Part shown: piece by piece, positions 1-5,640 of the stretch
Position numbering within the stretch: position 1 is the first letter of the stretch
Layout: each line of letters starts with the position of its first letter
Origin: a bacterium
GTDB lineage: Bacteria; Chloroflexota; Limnocylindria; Limnocylindrales; Limnocylindraceae
Assembly (NCBI GenBank): GCA_009919365.1
Contig: RGBZ01000055.1
Location: 1-5,640 of the forward strand
DNA length: 5,640 bases
Direction: 5' to 3'
Notes under the pieces: model-generated
What the model was told of the DNA's origin: nothing
Databases searched by the model: none
Seen by the model: the letters and a program-made list of their open reading frames with translations, nothing else
Program-made: the position numbers and the translations under genes

Positions 1-288
1 CCGATCCGGGCTACCTCGCTTGAAAAAATCACCGCAGTGGTCAATCAAGCGGTGGATTTAATCAGCACGAGCGGTTCGAGCACCCCCGCCAATGCCAGTC
101 AAGCGATAGCGTCGCTGACTGAGATTGCCAAGGTGCAGCGTGTTGCACAGGGTGGCGGTGCCGATACCTTATCGGCTTATTTGGTGGACTTGAAGGACGA
201 CGGAACCGCGTCGGTCACGCAGCTCAACACCTATACAGGCGCATTTAGCAGCGACGTACAAGCGGCCTCGGTTGGTACTATCGTACCT
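1..288 (+). other. Helix-prone spacer segment of the giant protein (residues 1-96)
   Basis: Residues 1-96 differ from everything downstream. They contain amphipathic-looking stretches such as LEKITAVVNQAVDLI (7-21) and ASLTEIAKVQRVAQ (37-50), separated by a Ser/Thr/Pro-rich turn (TSGSSTP), and then lead through VGTIVPARF into the first Calx-beta domain. The pattern suggests a small helical bundle or helical spacer rather than a beta-sandwich. I do not recognise a named family. It could be the tail of a larger helical domain that begins before the window. Confidence 0.45.
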
Positions 289-3200
289 GCGCGTTTTAGT
301 ATCGATACGGTCAGTGCAGGCAGTACCGAGGTGCGCGAAGGCGACACCGGTACTGCGCAACAAATCAGCTTCAAAGTCACCCGCGAAGGCAATACCGCCA
401 CCGCTTCAAGCTTGCGATATGCGTTAAGTGGTGGTACTCAGCTTGATCTCAACGACTTTGCGCCGGGTGCAGCCTTAAGCGGCACCGTGTCTTTTGCTGC
501 CGGCGATTCGGTGGCCGTGGTCACGCTCGCCCTTGCTGGCGATACGGTCAAAGAGGGCAATGAGCCCTTTCAAATCAGGTTATTCGATGACTCGGGACTC
601 GCACAATTTGATCGGGACCGGCTCGCCGGACAGATTCTCGATGACGACCCGAGTCGTCCGCAAATCAACCTAGGTAGTGATCTTCAGTTGGCGGCCGCGG
701 GCCGCACAAAGCTTCAAGCCCCAAGTCTTGATTTCTTTAACAATACCGAAATCATCACGTTACAGTTTACGCTACCGGCTGGCGTGGGTCTGACCGATAG
801 TCTTGGCGCAGCACTTGGCAGCAGCCTGTCTGGAACGCGAGATCAGCTTGCAGCGCAGCTAAGCGGTATGGGCCTCTCGCTTGGCGCCAATGCCCAAAGC
901 GGCAACATCACCGTGAGTGCATCGGCAGGCTCTGGTGCATCGCTTGTGAGTGGTGCCGATACCCTGGGCTTTAGTGTGTTACAAAGTCCACAACAAAGCC
1001 TGCCCTCGAAGGTTTTTGCAATCGCAGGTCAGTCGAGCCCGATGCTTGGCACGCTGGGCGCTGATACCGCCTCTGGCATTCGGGTGAGTGATAGTGATAG
1101 CAGCACGCTTACGGTAAGCCTCAGCTTGAGTCCAGGGGCCGACAGCACATACCCGGGAAGCTTCTCGGTGAGCGATGCAACGCGCGCGCTTGCCGCAACG
1201 CTCGGGGTAGCGGTGGTGCAAAGCGAGGGTCGCATCAGTGTGACCGGTTCCGATGAGGTGCAAGCAGGACAAAGCCGCTCGCCGATTGAGCAAGTGCTTG
1301 AGCAACTACAGTTTACGGCGGCACCTGGTCAGCGATTGGTGCCGGTGACGGTAACCAGCGCCGACGACCAAGCGCTGACACCGGATGCACAAGCTGTGTT
1401 TGCCATTGGCGTTGGAGCAGCGAGTCCCGGGTTGAGCCTGCCGGGCTCGGCTGCGGGCGCAGCCACCGTGTTTGCAAAACAGGCGCTATCAAGCCCGATT
1501 GTCGGCATCACGGTGAACGACACCGATAGCCCAAGGCTGACCGTGACCCTTGTGGCAGACGCAGGCGATGCCTTGGCGGTATCGGGCGCAGATAGTCTTG
1601 TCTCAGGTCTAGGCACCAATCAACTAAGCCTGCGCGGCTTAACAGCCGATGTGAATGCAGCCCTTGCAAGCTTATCCATCACCTCCAGTACCACCGCAGA
1701 TAGCGTTTTGCGTATCTCGGTGAGCGATGATGATTCGATAAGCACCGCAGATCCCACCGAGCAGATCTTGACGGTGAAGAAGTCCTCCAACACGCCGCCC
1801 AACGCAGGCGCAAGTGGAAGTGCTTCCGTGCTTGGCGCTAGTGCGGTTATCGAGGATGCATCCCCATCGGCTGCCAATGTTCGTATCAACACCGGCACGC
1901 TGACGGATCCTGACGGCACGCCTCCGATTGCGATTCGGATCGTGTCTGTCGAAGGCGGCGTGGTGCGCAAGGCTGCCGACGGGGCAGCGATTGCTTTAGG
2001 GTTGGGTGGCGATACGCTTGCGGTCAGCGCAGGCGCCGTGGACTTGCGCTTTACGCCCGACGCAAACCGCGATCAGCCGGCAACGATCAAGTATGTGGTG
2101 GTGGATGCAGCACTCACGTCCCTGACCTCCCAAGTGGCGAGCGTCAGTGTGCCGATGCAAGCGGTTAATGATGTACCGGTACTCAGTGGCGCAAGCGCTG
2201 TGAGTTTCATTGAGGGGGGCGCAGGGGCAGGTTTCGCGCAACGACTCTCAGTGCTTGACCCAGATAGCGCAAACCTGAGCAAAGCGCAGATTCGCCTCAC
2301 CAACAGTCAAAGTGGCGACACCATCACGGTGGGCACGCTCGATAGCGGCTTGACAAGCGCAAGCACGCTTGCGGGCGGCGTATTGACCCTTGAGATCAGC
2401 GGCACCGCGTCGCTTGCAAAGTACGAGTCGGCGTTGCGCGCCTTGAACTTTTCAAACACGAGCGATGACCCATCGGTGGCCGACCGGTTGCTTGAGATTC
2501 GGGTTTGGGATAACGGTTCCTTTGGCGACTCCACTGCAGGTCAGAGTACCCTGAGCGCGCATACGGTCAACGTGTTTGCAGTCAACGATGCTCCCACGCT
2601 TAGCCTGGGCTCGAGCACGGTGGGCTACACCGAAGCGCTCGACGCGGCTCTCAGCCCTGCTGCGGTGTCGGTCTTCAGTGGCCTGAGTATCGACGACCCC
2701 GACAGCACCACCTACGCTGGTGCGCGCATTGCGATCACCACAAACTACCGGCCTGGGCAAGACAGTCTTGAAGTAGCCGGCACACTGCCAGCTGGCCTAA
2801 TCGCAACAAATTTTGATCCGAGTACCGGCGCGCTAACGCTTAGTGGGGTTGCCGCCGATTCGATTTGGGAGGCTGCGCTTGCCCAAATCGTCTATAAGAA
2901 TAAGAGCGATAATCCCGATACCAGCGCGCGCGCTGTGGCACTCAGCCTCACCGATGCTCAAGGTGCAAGTTCACAGCCCTTGATCAAAAGCGTGGTCATC
3001 AGCGCCACCAACGATAAGCCCCGGATCGATCTGAGCGGTGATGCGGTTGCAGGCGATACGATCAGTGCCGAGTTTGTGCGCGCACTCAACCCGAAAGGTT
3101 TGGCAATTGCGCCGCAGGCGTTTTTAAGTGATCCCGATAGCGGCACGCTTGTCAGTCTTCGTGCGGCCATTACCACAGGCCTTGTAGCCGGTGACTCGCT

Positions 3201-5640
3201 GGGATTATCGGAGGGTGCGTTGGCCTTGGCCACATCGTCCGGTGTGTCGATCACGGGTGCAGGAAGTACCGATCTCATCCTGAGCAAAGCGGGCGGTGCA
3301 TCGCTCGATACTTTCCAAAAGCTATTGCGAGGCATTCAGTTTTCGACGGCTGCCGATTCGCCGCAAGTTGATCGCAGTGTTGTCTTTGTGGTCAACGATG
3401 GGCTGGCTGCATCCGATTCAATCACCGCTACAGTCGATCAGCAAGCCAACCCGCTGGCTCTGGTCTTACCGGGCTCAGCGAGCCTAGTCTTAAGTGGCGA
3501 CCCAGGCTCATCGCTCATCACGGTCGATCTTGCGGCCAATCGGGTGAGTAGTGCCGGTGTGAATTTAAAGGTTGGGGGCGATCCGGTTTTCACCGCTACA
3601 AGGGTGCTTGCCGATGGCTTGGTGGACCAGGTATCGCTTCTGTTGCGTGGCACCACGCGCGCCGAGAGCATTGAGGGCAACGCTGCAGCCGATACCCTCA
3701 TCGGTGGGGGTGGTGCCGACAGCATCCGTGCAGGCGCAGGCGACGATGTGATCGGTCTGGTACTTGGTGCAGGCGGCGATAGCCTCGCTTATCGGGTCGA
3801 TGGGGGGACGGGTTACGACACACTGGCTCTGCAAACCACAGCAGGGTTGGTGCAATCGATTGCGCTAACGGGCGATGTACGTGTTACGAATATTGAAGCA
3901 GTCGATGCATCGGCTGCTCTAGCGGCTGTATCGATCACAGGTAGTGCAAACAACGACACCTTGGTGGGTAGTGCCTTTGGCGACACGATCCGAGGCGGTG
4001 CAGGCAACGACATTATCCGAGGTGGAGGCGGCGCTGATTCGATCGATGCAGGTAGTGGCGATGATGTGATTACCTACACCGGGTCGGCAATGATGATTGA
4101 TGCCGGGGAGGGTCAGGACCGCCTTGTAATCGATAAGGATCTCGACTCGGTAAACAGCGTCACGATCGATAGCCGCATCGCGGGTGTTGAGATCATTGAT
4201 GCCTCGGCAATCGTGATCAGGGCAGCCCGCAGCGGTGTGAGTGTGTCTGGCGGTGCTCTAGCCGAGTCGATCCTTGGTTCTTCGGGGAATGATTACATCT
4301 TGGGTGGTGCAGGCGCAGATACGATTGCCGCGAGGGCAGGTGCTGATTACCTGGACGGTGGTCGCGATGCGGCGGGAGCCGATAGCTTTGGCGGTGCAGA
4401 AGCGGGCGCGATGGATGTGGCGGTCTTTGCTGGCAATCGTTCCGATTACAGGATCGATATAACAAGCGATCCAAGCAAGCTCACACTCACCCATCTTGCA
4501 AGCGGTGAGATCGATACGGTTACGGGCATTGAGCAACTGCGTTTTAATGACACCGTGTTTGCTGTGGGTGCGCTCAGGCCCGTACTCAGTTTTGCCGATT
4601 CCTCGGGCGGTGCCATGCGCGAGGCATTGAATCCCGATGGCTTTGATTTGGTCGTGACCGTTACACGTGCTGGCGATACTTCGGTGGGTTTTAGCACCCA
4701 GTGGGAGGTTGTGCCAGGCGGTGGTGCCAATACGATCGCTGACTTTAGGGTCGACCCGCCTGGTGTGAAGCAAGCACTGACTTCGGGCTCGCTGCAGTTT
4801 GCGCCCGGTGAGACCAGCAAGACCTTCCGCATTGGGGCAACGAAAGACGCGGACAACAACGAAGTCGATGAAAATTTCTCGGTCCGTTTGAGCCTTGGTT
4901 CCAATCCGAGCTTGTGGGCCGATACGATTGGTATTTATAACGCTAAGATTAGTGTGGGGCCGCGACCTGGTGAAGTAAGTTTTGGAGACTTTACGAATTC
5001 AGGTGACCCCGCGGATTCGATCACGAACGACAATAGTTTCACCTTAAGCCTTGCGGATAATGAACCGGGATCGTTTGGTACGTTCCAGAGACTAGATGCT
5101 TTAGGTGCAGTGGCTGATTCCGCGGCAAGTGTTGACCAGACAGGTTTGGCTGATGGCGAGTACTTCTATCGGGCCAAGGTGTCAGATTCTGAAGGCAACT
5201 TCTCGTTCTCGGCGATTAAGCCGGTGCGGGTGGATACGACTCCGCCAGTGGTCACGACGGCGCAGTGGCTAGGATCTGCATCGAGTGACTCGATTGCAAT
5301 CACAAGCAATGAGGCAGGTTCTGCCTATTTGCGCAGTAGCGTGGGGAGCTCGATCACGGGTTCGTCACTTGTGCTCAGTGCTCCTACAGCGGGTGTGGTA
5401 GCCCTCAACGACCAAAGCGGAGTGACCTCGGCCACGATTGTGGTGTCCGATGTGGCAGGCAATACGGTGTTGGGCGGGGCTGGCTTACGGGTGGTGCTGG
5501 GGACAAGCGGTGCTGACACGATCGATGCCAATGCTGCCTCGGGCAACAACGAGCATGCTGTGCTCATCGTGGCTGGTGCTGGGGATGATGTTGTTCAGAT
5601 TAATCCGCTTTATATCCAAGTGTCCGATACCTTCTCAGGG
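1..5640 (+). CDS. Internal fragment of a giant RTX/Calx-beta/Ig-like repeat protein (probable type I-secreted adhesin), open at both ends
   Basis: Frame 1 runs through the whole window, 1,880 codons without a stop, so start and end lie outside and the full protein is larger than about 185 kDa. Seen directly: Calx-beta-like domains at residues 98-216 and 1527-1652, a chain of Ig/cadherin-like modules at 221-1146, RTX nonapeptides (GGxGxDxxx) in blocks starting at 1217, 1314 and 1417 and again at 1834, and two Ig-like domains around VDTTPP (1744-1749). There is no cysteine, few methionines, many Asp and Gly, and no membrane segment. Known of the families: these modules bind calcium and occur together in very long surface or secreted proteins exported by type I secretion, which act in adhesion and biofilm formation. 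Inferred: this protein is such an adhesin. The N-terminal retention region, C-terminal secretion signal and transporter genes cannot be seen. The frame shows no frameshift or truncation. An enzyme domain elsewhere in the protein, or a toxin-like role, cannot be excluded. Confidence 0.93.
292..648 (+). other. Calx-beta-like domain 1 (residues 98-216)
   Basis: The segment shows the Calx-beta layout in order: REG (112-114), the strand FKVTREG (124-130), DLNDF (149-153), GTVSFAAGDS (161-170), DTVKEGNEPF (181-190), a strand QIRLFD (191-196) and the typical terminal ILDDD (212-216). The length of about 119 residues is usual for the family. Calx-beta domains are calcium-binding immunoglobulin-like folds first described in Na/Ca exchangers and common in bacterial surface proteins. 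The acidic DDD end fits calcium coordination between adjacent domains. The assignment is by motif reading, without a profile search. Confidence 0.82.
661..3438 (+). repeat. Array of about seven Ig/cadherin-like modules (residues 221-1146)
   Basis: Approximate modules are residues 221-334, 335-478, 479-597, 598-722, 726-862, 866-1003 and 1007-1146. Six carry an acidic turn near the front: SDSDS (363), NDTDS (506), TDPDG (635), LDPDS (752), DDPDS (898) and SDPDSG (1043), spaced 143, 129, 117, 146 and 145 residues apart. Most also have a later L-x-x-L/I-x-F/Y strand: LEQLQFT (433), LRALNFS (812), LAQIVYK (960), LRGIQFS (1109). The linkers AVNDVPVL (721), AVNDAPTLS (860) and SATNDKP (1001) are typical of bacterial cadherin-like and VCBS-type tandem domains. 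Module 598-722 has the LRFTPDAN...IKYVVVD pattern of cadherin-like domains. Such repeats form a stiff, calcium-dependent stalk. They are diverged from one another, so recent DNA-level duplication is not evident. The boundaries are estimates, and the first module (221-334) is the least certain. Confidence 0.75.
3439..3648 (+). other. Linker between the cadherin-like array and the RTX region (residues 1147-1216)
   Basis: About 70 residues, opening with QQANPLALVLPGSASLVLSG and followed by short predicted beta strands (SLITVDLAANRV, VSLLLRGT). I recognise no named domain. Its position directly before the first RTX unit (GTTRAESIE, 1217-1225) suggests a capping strand segment of the RTX beta-roll or a short separate sandwich. 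Confidence 0.4.
3649..3756 (+). repeat. RTX calcium-binding nonapeptide block 1
   Basis: Four successive nine-residue units cover residues 1217-1252: GTTRAESIE, GNAAADTLI, GGGGADSIR and AGAGDDVIG. They follow the GGxGxDxux consensus with growing fidelity; the first has Glu in place of the Asp. A further VDGGTGYDTLAL lies at 1266-1277. RTX units wind into a parallel beta-roll that binds calcium between turns and folds only outside the cell, where calcium is high. The period at DNA level is 27 bp, but the copies are not identical in nucleotide sequence. Confidence 0.85.
3940..4128 (+). repeat. RTX calcium-binding nonapeptide block 2 (best-conserved block)
   Basis: Five contiguous units cover residues 1314-1358: GSANNDTLV, GSAFGDTIR, GGAGNDIIR, GGGGADSID and AGSGDDVIT. 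An isolated AGEGQDRLV follows at 1368-1376. Every contiguous unit has the key Asp at position 6 and an aliphatic residue at position 8. This is the clearest hemolysin-type calcium-binding repeat of the window. It is preceded by a beta segment VTNIEAVDASAAL (1295-1307), a motif often found between RTX blocks in large secreted proteins. Confidence 0.9.
4249..4356 (+). repeat. RTX calcium-binding nonapeptide block 3
   Basis: Four units cover residues 1417-1452: GGALAESIL, GSSGNDYIL, GGAGADTIA and ARAGADYLD. A GG pair and an Asp/Gly-rich stretch (GGRDAAGADSFGG) follow. The first unit is degenerate (Glu for Asp) and the fourth has lost the leading glycines. It is introduced by IAGVEIIDASA (1393-1403), the same IE/VE...DAS pattern as before block 2, so the inter-block segment and RTX block appear to repeat as one composite unit. 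Confidence 0.85.
4414..4566 (+). other. RTX post-block beta module (residues 1472-1522)
   Basis: The segment reads DVAVFAGNRSDYRID, then a strand-rich stretch KLTLTHLASGEIDTVTG, then IEQLRFNDTVFAV. The pattern 'D-x-A-x-F-x-G ... Y-x-I ... G-x-D-x-x-x-x-I-E-x-L-x-F-x-D' is familiar from the region directly after RTX blocks in many secreted RTX proteins, where it caps the beta-roll. The order RTX block 3 then this module is as expected. Recognition is from memory of the pattern, not from a search. Confidence 0.7.
4579..4956 (+). other. Calx-beta-like domain 2 (residues 1527-1652)
   Basis: Calx-beta signatures in order are: strand VTVTRAGD (1552-1559), ADFRVD (1580-1585), GSLQFAPGETSKTFRI (1596-1611) and the acidic loop followed by a strand DNNEVDENFSVRL (1618-1630). 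The loop corresponds to DTVKEGNEPFQIRL of domain 1. The domain is diverged from domain 1 and lacks its terminal DDD, ending instead in YNAKISV before a Gly/Pro linker. The length of about 126 residues fits the family. Confidence 0.78.
4969..5235 (+). other. Bacterial Ig-like domain 1 (residues 1657-1745)
   Basis: The domain opens with GEVSFGDFTNSG, has a central strand SFTLSLADNEPG (1679-1690), and closes with GLADGEYFYRAKVSDSEGNFS (first half 1715-1726), then a final strand ending in VRVDTTPP. The 'DGxYxYxAxVxDxxGNxS ... VDTTPP' ending is characteristic of tandem bacterial Ig-like domains in large adhesins, in which each domain ends at the VDTTxP linker. It probably acts as a stalk or spacer element. 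Confidence 0.7.
5236..5496 (+). other. Bacterial Ig-like domain 2 (residues 1746-1832)
   Basis: After TTPPVV the segment holds SIAITSNEAGSAYL (1764-1777), a typical 'NEAGxAYL' strand pair of adhesin Ig-like domains, and ends in ATIVVSDVAGNT (1811-1822), matching the 'VxDxAGN' end of such modules. It is about 87 residues, the same size as the preceding domain but diverged from it. It leads directly into a new RTX-like stretch. Confidence 0.65.
5500..5598 (+). repeat. Start of a fourth, sparse RTX-like block (residues 1834-1866)
   Basis: Two RTX-like units, GTSGADTID (1834-1842) and AGAGDDVVQ (1858-1866), are separated by a 15-residue insert ANAASGNNEHAVLIV. The second unit is followed by INPLYIQVSDTFSG, where the window ends. 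This looks like the beginning of another RTX beta-roll section with a loop insertion. Whether more units follow cannot be seen. Confidence 0.6.

Noticed and set aside
979..3335. Chain of antisense ORFs of about 75-125 codons (for example complement of 1620-1970 and 2958-3335)
   Set aside because: They are a by-product of the GC-rich third positions and of the Asp/Ser/Ala-rich forward frame, which contains few codons whose complement is a stop. No ribosome binding sites or recognisable products were seen.
3649..4356. 27-bp periodic DNA repeats resembling a minisatellite or CRISPR-like array
   Set aside because: The period is the RTX nonapeptide coding period. Copies differ at many bases, there are no conserved repeats separated by unique spacers, and frame is kept throughout.
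3296..4462. Short + strand ORFs in frame 2 (3296-3487 and 4274-4462)
   Set aside because: They are nested out of frame inside the giant coding frame, with no recognisable product; 4274-4462 lies over RTX block 3, which is certain in frame 1.
4258..4904. Long antisense ORFs (complement of 4258-4773 and 4446-4904)
   Set aside because: They lie opposite the RTX, cap and Calx-beta coding region, overlap each other in different frames, and their translations are low-information Ser/Thr/Pro/Arg-rich sequence with no domain pattern. Frame 1 on the + strand shows clear domains across the same bases.
3247..5357. Recurrent tcgatcac octamer (3247, 3931, 5017, 5350), considered as a binding site or uptake-type signal
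   Set aside because: All copies are in the same frame and encode Ser-Ile-Thr in beta strands with the preferred codons tcg-atc-ac. Protein and codon bias explain them without a DNA-level function.
1..5640. Promoters, terminators, tRNA/rRNA genes, insertion sequence ends
   Set aside because: The window is coding throughout in one frame. I saw no hairpin followed by a T run, no tRNA-like fold and no transposase motif.

Overview
The window lies entirely inside one very large protein-coding gene on the + strand. Frame 1 is open from base 1 to base 5640 (1,880 codons) with no in-frame stop, no plausible start region and no end. Both termini of the protein, its promoter and its neighbouring genes are outside the window. 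Many antisense and off-frame ORFs can be drawn over it, but they are shadows of this frame.

The encoded fragment is a mosaic of extracellular beta-sandwich and calcium-binding modules. In order these are: a short helix-prone spacer (residues 1-96); a Calx-beta domain (98-216); a run of about seven Ig/cadherin-like modules of roughly 115-145 residues (221-1146), several joined by 'AVNDxP'-type linkers and six carrying a DxDS/DPDS/DPDG turn; a linker (1147-1216); three RTX nonapeptide blocks (from 1217, 1314 and 1417) separated by 'IExxDAS' beta segments; an RTX post-block module (1472-1522); a second Calx-beta domain (1527-1652); two bacterial Ig-like domains joined by a 'VDTTPP' linker (1657-1832); and the start of a fourth RTX-like block at the window end. 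I found no cysteine codon in the 1,880 residues and only seven methionines, and the composition is rich in Asp, Gly, Ala, Ser and Thr.

This architecture is that of a giant, calcium-stabilised, repetitive surface or secreted protein of the RTX adhesin type. Such proteins are normally exported by a type I secretion system and work in attachment or biofilm formation. Export route and role are inferred from family knowledge, because the secretion signal, any retention module and any transporter genes are not in view.

The source is most likely a Gram-negative bacterium. The moderately high GC (roughly 58-60 %, estimated by eye) and codon use would fit an aquatic or soil proteobacterium, but the sequence does not fix the lineage. 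No RNA gene, mobile element, CRISPR array, promoter or terminator is supported. I see no discrete new multi-gene system; the points of interest are the size and modular organisation of this one protein.
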